Origin: Deltaproteobacteria bacterium
Lineage (GTDB): Bacteria > Desulfobacterota > Desulfobacteria > Desulfobacterales > B30-G6
Direction: 5' to 3'
Assembly: GCA_003647375.1 (NCBI GenBank)
Contig: QMMS01000275.1
Location: forward strand, 1 to 6,106
DNA: 6,106 bases
This document shows positions 1 to 5,809 of the stretch, piece after piece. The notes below the pieces were generated by a model, which was not told the DNA's origin, searched no databases, and saw only the letters and a list, made by a program, of their open reading frames with translations. Each line of letters begins with the position of its first letter. The first letter of the stretch is position 1. The translations under genes and the position numbers were made by a program.

Positions 1-212
1 CCGAGGATGAACGGGATAAAAAAGGCATTCGACAGTTGAGCGCGAGCTTACAGGAGGCCATCGATGAACTGGAAAAATCGACGTTCGTGAGAAAGGCGTT
101 GGGCGATCCTCTTTATGAATGCTACCTGGCCGTGAAAAAATTCGATTGGGAGTGCTACAGTCCGATGACACTGGAGGAGATGGTCGAGGACCTGCGCTGG
201 CGATATGCCTGA
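1..212 (+). CDS. Glutamine synthetase family protein, C-terminal end (5' truncated)
   Basis: This is the last 69 residues of a gene that begins before the window; the first whole codon is at 3 and the stop TGA is at 210-212. The stretch SASLQEAIDELEKS, then VRKALGDPLYECYLAVKKFD and a Trp-Glu pair, matches the closing helices of the glutamine synthetase catalytic domain (family pattern: LPxSLxEAL..LE.D, then LG..L...YL..K..E). The final residues (TLEEMVEDLRWRYA) differ from the usual VTxWExxRYL ending of true GlnA. Family members either make glutamine from glutamate, ammonia and ATP, or act as gamma-glutamyl ligases on amines (PuuA, GmaS, IpuC types). The active-site parts that would tell these apart are outside the window. 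The FluG-type amidohydrolase 113 bases downstream favours a specialised ligase over housekeeping glnA, but this is inference. Confidence 0.85.
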   Translation, partial: EDERDKKGIRQLSASLQEAIDELEKSTFVRKALGDPLYECYLAVKKFDWECYSPMTLEEMVEDLRWRYA

Positions 213-325
213 ATGGATAATAAGCATTGTTTCAAACCATCAAACCACGAGGTCTTTTCGGAAATGCAAGGATAGGGGCTTTTTATTGTAACGCGGCAAC
301 TGTTTGAGTTTGAGGATAAACAACA

Positions 326-1507
326 ATGATAGCAGAAAAAATATTGGATTTCAGAGATGCAGCAGTTGTAGATGCCCACTGCCATGGGTTTAGCCAGAAA
401 CATGTACTGGAGGCTGACCCATCCGGGTGGCTGGACCGCTTGACGCTGATGGGCATGTGTCTGGGCTCATCCAACTCGGTCGACAAGGAACTTATCCACC
501 TGGTTCCGGAAATGACACGCAGCACCCTGCTCACGATTGCAGCCCAGCGGTGGTTGGCGGCATTTTTCAAATGTACACCAGAAGCGGTGCCCGATCAACG
601 GCAGGCCGCCCTGCAAGCAGATCCGGCCGGATACATCAAACGACTGTTGTCGGATCAAAACGTGGTGGGCCTGTTTGTCGACGAAGGATACCCCCAACCC
701 AGGGTGGCCCCGGAAGATTTTGAGGCATTGACCGGCACACCGGTTCACCGTGTCGTACGAATTGAGCCGCTGATCCTGTCGGCTATTCAGGATACGGACA
801 ACCTGGCCGATTTTGAAGAGCGCTATGTTCAGCTTCTTAAACAGGCGGCAATTGACCCAAGGACGGTTGCGTTTAAAACGATCATCGCCTACCGAACTGG
901 CCTTGACGTTGAGCAGCCGGATCCAGCTCAAGTACCGAAATCGTTTCTGGAGTGGAAAGCCAGCGGATGGAAGGAAGATCGGGCCGTCAGCAAACCGGTC
1001 AGAGACCACCTGCTGCACGTTGCTTTGGGGGTTGCCAATGATGTAAAGATGCCTTTTCACATCCATACAGGGGGCGGTGACCCTGACGTCTTATTACACT
1101 ATGCGCGGCCTTCTTTGTTGAAACCGCTGCTTAGCCGATACATATCACACCCCGTCGTTCTGATTCATTGCGGTTATCCCTGGATGGAGGAAGCCGCTTT
1201 TTTGGCGGCCATCTTTCCCAGGGCCTATGTTGAGCTGTCAGTCATGACCCCCTGGAGTACTCTTTACATTGATCGAGCCCTGGAGTTGTTTTTGGGATCT
1301 GTCCCGGCCAACAAGTTGTTTCACGGTTCGGACGAAGCCTCCGAACCGGAACTGATCTGGCTGGCGGCCAGACAAACCAAGGCGGCATTGAAAAGGGTCC
1401 TGGGACGCGCCGTGGACTTTGACATGCTGTCCATAGAGGATGCGGATCGGATTGGCAAGGGAGTTTTGTCACGAAACGCCCTGGCGCTTCATGGACTGCC
1501 CGCTTAA
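326..1507 (+). CDS. FluG/NodGS-type amidohydrolase (Amidohydrolase_2 family)
   Basis: A 393-residue cytoplasmic enzyme with no signal peptide, predicted to be a metal-dependent hydrolase or decarboxylase with a TIM-barrel fold. The metal-site motifs are in the expected order: DAHCH near the N-terminus (H18, H20), FHIHTGGGD (H245, H247), LIHCGYP (H281) and HGSDEAS (D336). FKTIIAYRTGL (residues 183-193) is a further strand motif I associate with this group. These features match the domain found N-terminal to glutamine synthetase in fungal FluG and plant NodGS proteins, and the gene just upstream is a glutamine synthetase family member, so this appears to be the unfused bacterial arrangement. 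Start ATG 326 is preceded by GAGG at 312-315, ten bases away. The reaction and substrate are unknown; a gamma-glutamyl product of the upstream enzyme is a guess. Family assignment is strong, role weak. Confidence 0.9.
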   Translation: MIAEKILDFRDAAVVDAHCHGFSQKHVLEADPSGWLDRLTLMGMCLGSSNSVDKELIHLVPEMTRSTLLTIAAQRWLAAFFKCTPEAVPDQRQAALQADPAGYIKRLLSDQNVVGLFVDEGYPQPRVAPEDFEALTGTPVHRVVRIEPLILSAIQDTDNLADFEERYVQLLKQAAIDPRTVAFKTIIAYRTGLDVEQPDPAQVPKSFLEWKASGWKEDRAVSKPVRDHLLHVALGVANDVKMPFHIHTGGGDPDVLLHYARPSLLKPLLSRYISHPVVLIHCGYPWMEEAAFLAAIFPRAYVELSVMTPWSTLYIDRALELFLGSVPANKLFHGSDEASEPELIWLAARQTKAALKRVLGRAVDFDMLSIEDADRIGKGVLSRNALALHGLPA

Positions 1508-1510
1508 GGA
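1506..1510 (+). promoter_or_regulatory. Ribosome binding site favouring a TTG start for the M20 gene
   Basis: AAGGA overlaps the last two bases of the amidohydrolase stop codon and lies ten bases before TTG 1521. The two in-frame ATGs upstream are less convincing: ATG 1491 has no purine-rich site before it, and ATG 1440 has GAGG almost touching it and would overlap the previous gene by 68 bases. Confidence 0.45.
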
Positions 1511-1520
1511 AAAACATCGA

Positions 1521-2672
1521 TTGGAACCACGAGAGCATATCACCGATGCCGTAAAAGACTGTATCGCCGATGTTGGAAAACGGCTGGACGACTACAACGA
1601 CCTCATTGCCGAACTTGTCAGCATCGATTCAGGCGAGGACTTCCCGGATGGTATTCTGGCTGTTGAGCAAAAACTGGCAGAACAGATGCCTGGTGCAGAA
1701 ACCCGAATTGCCTGGAAAAAAACCGGAGATGCCATCAGCCACTTCAAGGCAACCATTCCCGGCGGTCAGGACCGCATTGTTCTGTTGGGCCATGCTGACA
1801 CCGTTTTCAAAAAGGGCACCGTAGCGGAACGACCCTTCAGTATCAAGGGTGATTGTGCGTTCGGCCCGGGTGTCGTCGACATGAAAGGCGGGCTCGTACT
1901 AGCACTGGCCGCAGTAAAATGGCTGAAAAAAAACAATATATCTTGTCCAACCATTGAATTTGTCGTTGTCGGCGACGAAGAGACTCGGACATCGCCGCCA
2001 CCTTTTATCGAGGACTTGACGACGGCAGCCACATGTTTCGTGCTGGAATGCGGGAGACCCGGCGGCGGTTTTGTCGTATCGAGAAAGGGGGGGGTTTGGG
2101 CCAAGGTATCTGCTGTAGGATTCTCGTCTCATGCCGGAACGGAACCTGAAAGGGGGAAAAACGCCATTCTGGCACTATGCCGGGAAATTCAAAGAATAGA
2201 TGCTTTGGACCGTTTGAGCGATGATCTGACCTTGGTCGTGGGGATGATATCGGGGGGCACGGCGGTAAACGTTGTCCCCGAGCGGGCTGAAGCCCGTATC
2301 GACATCCGATCCGCAAATAAGAACGCGTTGGAGGGCATGGTCCGGTGCATCTCTGAATTTGAGGCGCATGAGGGTGTATCGATGGGGATAGACACCGATC
2401 TGAGCTGGCCTTCAATGGCGCGCGGTGATAATGAAAAGCTTATTGCCATATATAGGGGGATAGCCAGGAATACAGGGATCAAGGTTTTTCCCGTCTCAAC
2501 CGGTGGAATGTCAGACGGCAACTGGTTTTCACATGCAGGCGTTCCGACGATTGACGGACTAGGGCCCATCGGCGGGCTGGATCATGGACCGGATGAGTAC
2601 ATGGAAATTTCTTCGTGGGCTATGCGGGCCGGTCTGCTGGCAGGCACCATTGCGGCGCTGGCGAACAATTGA
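1521..2672 (+). CDS. M20 family metallopeptidase, glutamate carboxypeptidase (CPG2)-like
   Basis: A di-zinc hydrolase of 383 residues from TTG 1521 (393 if ATG 1491 is used). Numbered from TTG, the motifs are: GHADT (zinc ligand H91, D93), GPGVVDMKGG (bridging D120), GDEET (catalytic E153, ligand E154), LECGRP (E176), SSHAGTEPERG (H204, in the inserted dimerisation domain), GGTAVNVVPERAEARIDIR at the end of that domain, and LDHGPDEY (H355). Spacings follow Pseudomonas CPG2 closely, and no key residue is missing. The family releases C-terminal glutamate from folates or other N-acyl amino acids, or deacylates acyl-amino acids (ArgE/ACY1 relatives). Unlike CPG2 it has no signal peptide, so it should act in the cytoplasm. 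It starts 13 bases after the amidohydrolase stop, which suggests one transcript. A run of eight G at 2087-2094 lies inside the conserved RKGGVW codons. The exact substrate is not readable from sequence. Confidence 0.88.
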   Translation: MEPREHITDAVKDCIADVGKRLDDYNDLIAELVSIDSGEDFPDGILAVEQKLAEQMPGAETRIAWKKTGDAISHFKATIPGGQDRIVLLGHADTVFKKGTVAERPFSIKGDCAFGPGVVDMKGGLVLALAAVKWLKKNNISCPTIEFVVVGDEETRTSPPPFIEDLTTAATCFVLECGRPGGGFVVSRKGGVWAKVSAVGFSSHAGTEPERGKNAILALCREIQRIDALDRLSDDLTLVVGMISGGTAVNVVPERAEARIDIRSANKNALEGMVRCISEFEAHEGVSMGIDTDLSWPSMARGDNEKLIAIYRGIARNTGIKVFPVSTGGMSDGNWFSHAGVPTIDGLGPIGGLDHGPDEYMEISSWAMRAGLLAGTIAALANN

Positions 2673-2686
2673 AGCACCGCAATGGT
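2646..2686 (+). other. Stem-loop spanning the M20 stop codon (possible attenuator or mRNA stabiliser)
   Basis: ACCATTGCGG (2646-2655) is exactly complementary to CCGCAATGGT (2677-2686). Past one C/A mismatch the stem continues for three more pairs (GCT 2657-2659 with AGC 2673-2675). This gives a 14-position stem around a 13-base loop containing the TGA stop (2670-2672). No T run follows, so it is not a standard rho-independent terminator. Its place between the enzyme genes and the binding-protein gene suggests a boundary or RNA-processing element, which is inference. Confidence 0.6.
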
Positions 2687-2725
2687 TCTCATAAGATAGG
2701 TGGAACGTCAGGCAATTTAACCTTT

Positions 2726-2753
2726 ACCTAGTTGAGCATTATTGAAATTAGGT
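2726..2753 (+). promoter_or_regulatory. Inverted repeat upstream of the binding-protein gene (candidate operator)
   Basis: ACCTAGTT (2726-2733) and AATTAGGT (2746-2753) are inverted copies with a single mismatch, and their centres are 20 bases apart, about two helical turns. The site lies 27 bases before the ATG of the binding-protein gene and overlaps the weak promoter candidate there, the arrangement expected of a repressor site. As RNA it would be a modest AT-rich hairpin. No regulator gene is visible in the window. Confidence 0.3.
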
Positions 2754-2759
2754 GATAAA
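2732..2759 (+). promoter_or_regulatory. Weak sigma70-like promoter candidate before the binding-protein gene
   Basis: TTGAGC (2732-2737) and GATAAA (2754-2759), 16 bases apart, each match four of six consensus positions of the -35 and -10 boxes. Transcription from here would start close to the ribosome site at 2768-2774 and leave a very short leader, which weakens the call. The gap is the only obvious place for an internal promoter between the enzyme genes and the transporter. Confidence 0.2.
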
Positions 2760-2780
2760 GTGAAGTGAAAGGAGAGAAAA

Positions 2781-3926
2781 ATGAAGAAGCTATTGGTTGT
2801 GATCCTGATTTTAGGGTTGGTTTGTATGGGCAGTTCTCCGGCTGTTGCCAAAAGCACCATTAAAATTGGTCATCCCGGTGATTTTAGCGGACCCTACTCA
2901 TTTTATGATTCCCCGGTTCGTAGCGGTGCCGAGTTCGCCATCGAGGAGATCAACAACAGCGGCGGCGTGCTGGGCAGAAGGCTGGAACTGGTTGCCAGGG
3001 ACTGTCGAAACGAACAGGGACTCGGTGTGCGCCTTGCTGAAGAGATGATTGATGAAGATGTGGTTTACATCATTGCTACCACCGGAGATCCCGCGCTTGC
3101 CCAGGGTTCGGTGGCCTGTGCGTCCGGGGTCCCAATCTCCACTGGAGATGGAACGGCGCCGACGCTTGTCGGTGACATGGGGGACTGTGCTTTTCAGATC
3201 TGCATGTCGGACAACATTCAAGGTGCCTTGGCGGCAGAATATGCCTATAAAAAGGGATATCGAAACGCCTACATGGTTTATTCAACAGAAATTCCCTACA
3301 CCAAAAATCTGCCCACGTATTTTAAAAAAGCATTTAAAAAGCTGGGCGGTAAAGTGTTGGGCTATGAGCTTTATCGCATAGAAGCCGGTGATTATTCTGC
3401 CCAGGTTACCAAACTGGCCAACCTCAAGCAGAAACCCGATTTCATATTTACGCCCATGTTTCTGCCGGACACACCGGTTTTCATGCGTCAATTACGAGCT
3501 GCAGGCCTGACTTATCCGGTGATTTCCACGGATGGCAATCATGATGAATCCCTGATCAATGCGGGTAAAGCAGTGGAAGGACTCGTTTTCACGACTCACG
3601 GTTACCCGGTGAAGGGCAACAAAGTGGAGGCCCTTTGGCAGAAATACAAGGCAAAGAAAGGGAATTTTCCGGATAGCATTGCCTTTGCCGTGGGTTATGA
3701 CGAGATCTATTTTCTCAAGCAGGCCATGGAGGCCACCGGTTCCGCTAAACCGAAATCCATTGTAAAGGGGTTGCTCAATGTGTCCGACTTTGACGGGGTT
3801 TTAGGTACTTACACCATGGACCCGAATACGCGACGCAATAAAAAACCGGTAACCATTATCGGTGTTGAAAATGGTGAGTTCGTTTTTATAGATCAGTTCT
3901 ATCCGACCTATGTACCGGATATTTAA
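2781..3926 (+). CDS. ABC transporter substrate-binding protein, LivK/LivJ class (Peripla_BP_6)
   Basis: A 381-residue secreted binding protein that would capture a small molecule in the periplasm and deliver it to the LivH/LivM-type permease encoded next door. The N-terminus has MKK, a hydrophobic core and SPAVA before K24, a good signal peptidase I site after A23. C15 is not in a proper lipobox, so a soluble periplasmic form is expected. The mature protein starts with TIKIGHPGDFSGPYS and continues with GAEFAIEEINNSGGVLGRRLELV (residues 49-71), the hallmark first lobe of the family. ATTGDPALAQ (99-108) and PISTGDGTAP (118-127) are the usual ligand-contact loops. D103 and D123 in those loops are unusual for a plain leucine-type binder. 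Four cysteines remain in the mature protein (75, 113, 136, 141). AAAGGAG at 2768-2774 is an excellent ribosome site. The ligand is unknown: amino acid, amide, amine or aromatic acid are all possible. Confidence 0.92.
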   Translation: MKKLLVVILILGLVCMGSSPAVAKSTIKIGHPGDFSGPYSFYDSPVRSGAEFAIEEINNSGGVLGRRLELVARDCRNEQGLGVRLAEEMIDEDVVYIIATTGDPALAQGSVACASGVPISTGDGTAPTLVGDMGDCAFQICMSDNIQGALAAEYAYKKGYRNAYMVYSTEIPYTKNLPTYFKKAFKKLGGKVLGYELYRIEAGDYSAQVTKLANLKQKPDFIFTPMFLPDTPVFMRQLRAAGLTYPVISTDGNHDESLINAGKAVEGLVFTTHGYPVKGNKVEALWQKYKAKKGNFPDSIAFAVGYDEIYFLKQAMEATGSAKPKSIVKGLLNVSDFDGVLGTYTMDPNTRRNKKPVTIIGVENGEFVFIDQFYPTYVPDI

Positions 3927-4209
3927 ATACTATTTTTTCATAATTTCCTGTCGTCGCTGATGCGATGATGGTAGGGAGATCCTCCGGCGTCATGATATGA
4001 ATTGTCATCCCGCCACTGGGCTAAAAAATCATGTCTGGCGCCGGTACTATTGTTCTTGGTTTCTTATTTCGATCGATCGCGAAATTTTGTCTGAAGGCCA
4101 GGGCTTCGTGACTTCGTCAAAGAACGCAAATAGAAACCAGGGGGTCTTTATCGTCATGACAGGAGATGGGTTATATCAGAAAGTGAAGATATCTGGACAA
4201 GAGAAGCAC
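3927..4209 (+). other. Non-coding gap between binding protein and LivF, rich in inverted repeats
   Basis: 283 bases in which I see no convincing gene. It holds the 3948-3971 stem-loop; a short GGAG/CTCC inverted repeat at 3975-3985; a dyad at 3986-4014 (GGCG..ATGA against TCAT..CGCC, with two mismatched positions between the paired blocks and a nine-base centre); and ATTTCG/CGAAAT arms at 4066-4085 followed by TTTGT. One frame from ATG 3997 stays open into livF, but its product (Met-Asn-Cys-His start, no family pattern) does not look like part of an ABC ATPase. A leader or attenuator for the permease genes is possible. Confidence 0.4.
3948..3971 (+). other. Stem-loop just after the binding-protein gene
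   Basis: As RNA, 3948-3957 pairs with 3962-3971 over ten positions, three of them G-U wobbles, around the loop UGAU. The tight core is TCGC (3954-3957) with GCGA (3962-3965). It begins 21 bases after the stop codon. The T6 run at 3933-3938 lies before the stem rather than after it, so a simple terminator does not fit. Stem-loops here often protect the abundant binding-protein message from 3' decay, a role inferred from position only. Confidence 0.4.
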
Positions 4210-4923
4210 ATGCTGAACATTTCAGGTTTGACGTCCGGTTATGGACCTGTCGAGGTGCTCCACGGCCTTTCGTTGTATATCAACAAGGGTGAGATCGTTG
4301 CGGTTATAGGCCCTAACGGAGCCGGGAAAAGCACCCTCTTGAAAACAATCGTTGGATTGATATCCCCCCAGAACGGTTCCATTCTGTTTCAGGATCGATC
4401 TATCGAACGGCAGCCACCGGAGTATGTTTTGGATAGGGGAATTGCGCTAGTGCCGGAAGGACGGCGGGTTTTTGCCGGGTTGACGGTTTTGGAAAACCTT
4501 CACATGGGTGCCTATCTGGAGCGCGACTCGTCCCGCAAAAAGAAACAAATTGATTACATTTACGACTTATTCCCACGTTTAGAAGAACGTCACCAACAAT
4601 TATCAGGTACTCTATCCGGAGGAGAGCAGCAGCAGTTAGCAATTGCCCGGGCTTTGATGAGCAGGCCCAAAATGCTTCTCCTGGATGAGCCCAGCCTAGG
4701 GCTGGCGCCGGTGATCGTCGAGGTAGTGATTGACCTTATTAACAGCCTGCGGAAAGAAGGTTTGACGATTATACTCGTGGAGCAGAACATTCACCAGGCT
4801 CTGGAAATATCAGACCGTGCGTATGTCCTCGTCAACGGATCGATCCGGATGTCCGGAAGTGCGAGCCAGCTATTGGAAACAGGTGTTGATATGGAAAAGG
4901 CTTATCTGGGAGAGAAAATATGA
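4210..4923 (+). CDS. livF: Branched-chain-type ABC transporter ATP-binding protein LivF
   Basis: A 237-residue cytoplasmic ATPase that would power the importer by binding the LivH/LivM-type permeases. Visible motifs: Walker A GPNGAGKST (34-42), LivF-type VPEGRRVFAGLTVLENL (81-97), ABC signature LSGGEQQQ (135-142), Walker B MLLLDEP (155-161), D-loop SLGLAP (162-167) and VEQN (190-193). VPEGR and VEQN are typical of LivF rather than LivG, and the C-terminal AYLGEKI also fits. ATG 4210 is chosen because MLNISGLTSGYG begins exactly where LivF proteins begin and the length then equals E. coli LivF. The ribosome site is weak (GAGA about five bases away). ATG 4156 or 3997 would add 18 or 71 residues without family resemblance. 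The stop overlaps the next start as ATGA, so translation is probably coupled to livH. Confidence 0.93.
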   Translation: MLNISGLTSGYGPVEVLHGLSLYINKGEIVAVIGPNGAGKSTLLKTIVGLISPQNGSILFQDRSIERQPPEYVLDRGIALVPEGRRVFAGLTVLENLHMGAYLERDSSRKKKQIDYIYDLFPRLEERHQQLSGTLSGGEQQQLAIARALMSRPKMLLLDEPSLGLAPVIVEVVIDLINSLRKEGLTIILVEQNIHQALEISDRAYVLVNGSIRMSGSASQLLETGVDMEKAYLGEKI

Positions 4924-5807
4924 CCATCGAAGTGGCGGTCCAACAGCTGATTAACGCATTGAGTCTGGGCAGCCTTTACGCCCTCCTGGCGCTTGGTCTG
5001 GGCATGGTGTACAGTGTGCTCGGCATGTTGAATTTCGCATATGGTGAATTGTTAACCGTGTGCGGTTATACGATGTTTCTTCTGATTTTAATCGGTGTTC
5101 CCTTCCCAGTGGCCGGCTTGGTCGGACTTGGTATGGCCATCGGGGTTTCCCTGCTTATCGAGCGGCTTGTATTCCGTCCGCTACGCGGAGCCTCGTTCAT
5201 CTCCCTGCTATTTGCTTCCTTTGCGGCATCGGTGATCATACAAAATTTAATCAAACAGCTTATTTCCAAACGTCCTAAAGTGATTCCTGTCCCTGAAGTT
5301 TTCGACCAGATGATCAATATCGGGCCATTTCAAATCAATGTTCTATCGTTAATTATTCTGTTGGTGGGACTTGTAACGCTGGCCGGGCTGGTTGCTTTTC
5401 TTCAGAAAACCCGATGGGGTCTGGCTATTAGGGCCGCGGCCGAAGATTTTGAGGTAACGCGCCTGATGGGGGCTAAGGCCAATCGGGTCATCGCTCTCTC
5501 CTTTGCGCTCTCCGGGTTTGTTGCGGGTGTTGCAGGTGTTTTATGGCTTTCCAGACGGGGGGCGGTTTCGCCGACCATGGGATTCATCCCTATTTTGAAG
5601 GCTTTTATCGCCATCGTTATTGGCGGGTTGGGCAGTCTGAAAGGCGCGGTGATGGGTGGGTTCCTGCTGGCTTTCATCGAAGTAGCGCTGATGGTAATGC
5701 TTCCCACCAGAGCAGTTCCATTTACGGATGCATTTGCCCTGATGATTGTTGTGGTGATTCTGTACATGCGGCCGGAAGGCTTGATTAGTATTAAAACAGG
5801 GAGTTAA
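4920..5807 (+). CDS. livH: Branched-chain-type ABC transporter permease LivH
   Basis: A 295-residue inner-membrane permease (BPD_transp_2 family), normal length for LivH, with about eight hydrophobic segments (roughly 11-33, 40-60, 63-82, 92-112, 139-161, 190-211, 223-261 as a pair, and 268-285). Family marks: GSLYALLALGLGMVYSVLGMLNFAYGE near the N-terminus (17-43), RPLRG (86-90), the cytoplasmic EAA-type coupling loop AAAEDFEVTRLMGAKANRV (172-190) that docks on the ATPase, VIGGLGSLKGAVMGG (233-247), and the closing RPEGLI. It would form a heterodimeric channel with the LivM-type protein that follows. The start overlaps the livF stop (ATGA), and GGGAGAG at 4908-4914 inside livF gives an ideal ribosome site. 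Nothing is truncated. Confidence 0.94.
   Translation: MTIEVAVQQLINALSLGSLYALLALGLGMVYSVLGMLNFAYGELLTVCGYTMFLLILIGVPFPVAGLVGLGMAIGVSLLIERLVFRPLRGASFISLLFASFAASVIIQNLIKQLISKRPKVIPVPEVFDQMINIGPFQINVLSLIILLVGLVTLAGLVAFLQKTRWGLAIRAAAEDFEVTRLMGAKANRVIALSFALSGFVAGVAGVLWLSRRGAVSPTMGFIPILKAFIAIVIGGLGSLKGAVMGGFLLAFIEVALMVMLPTRAVPFTDAFALMIVVVILYMRPEGLISIKTGS
5798..5803 (+). promoter_or_regulatory. Ribosome binding site setting the GTG start of livM
   Basis: AGGGAG at the very end of livH lies six bases before GTG 5810, which is in frame with the LivM protein. The nearby ATG at 5808 is in another frame and stops after two codons, so the site points to GTG. Confidence 0.65.
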
Positions 5808-5809
5808 AT

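Noticed and set aside
213..325. Promoter or small gene between the GS end and the amidohydrolase
   Set aside because: Only short direct repeats (CAAACCA at 233 and 241; GTTTGA twice near 302-313) are seen, with no well-spaced -35/-10 pair and no coding frame with a ribosome site.
467..1066. 199-codon open frame on the minus strand
   Set aside because: It lies entirely antisense to the well-supported amidohydrolase and shows no family motifs; other long opposite-strand or shifted frames across the window fail in the same way.
2701..2716. Sigma54-like promoter (TGGAAC ... GC)
   Set aside because: The GG and GC elements are 8 bases apart instead of the required 10, and the right-hand element is poor.
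2814..2830. Lipoprotein signal at C15 of the binding protein
   Set aside because: The residues before the cysteine are GLV, not the small residue at -1 that a lipobox needs, while SPAVA-K is a good signal peptidase I site.
3900..3938. Rho-independent terminator at the end of the binding-protein gene (TATCCG/CGGATA stem, then T6)
   Set aside because: The stem is only six pairs and ends 11 bases before the T run, too far for a normal terminator.
3997..4923. 308-residue version of the LivF protein from ATG 3997
   Set aside because: The first 71 residues have no ABC ATPase features, and LivF proteins begin at the MLNISGL position; the region also carries inverted repeats.
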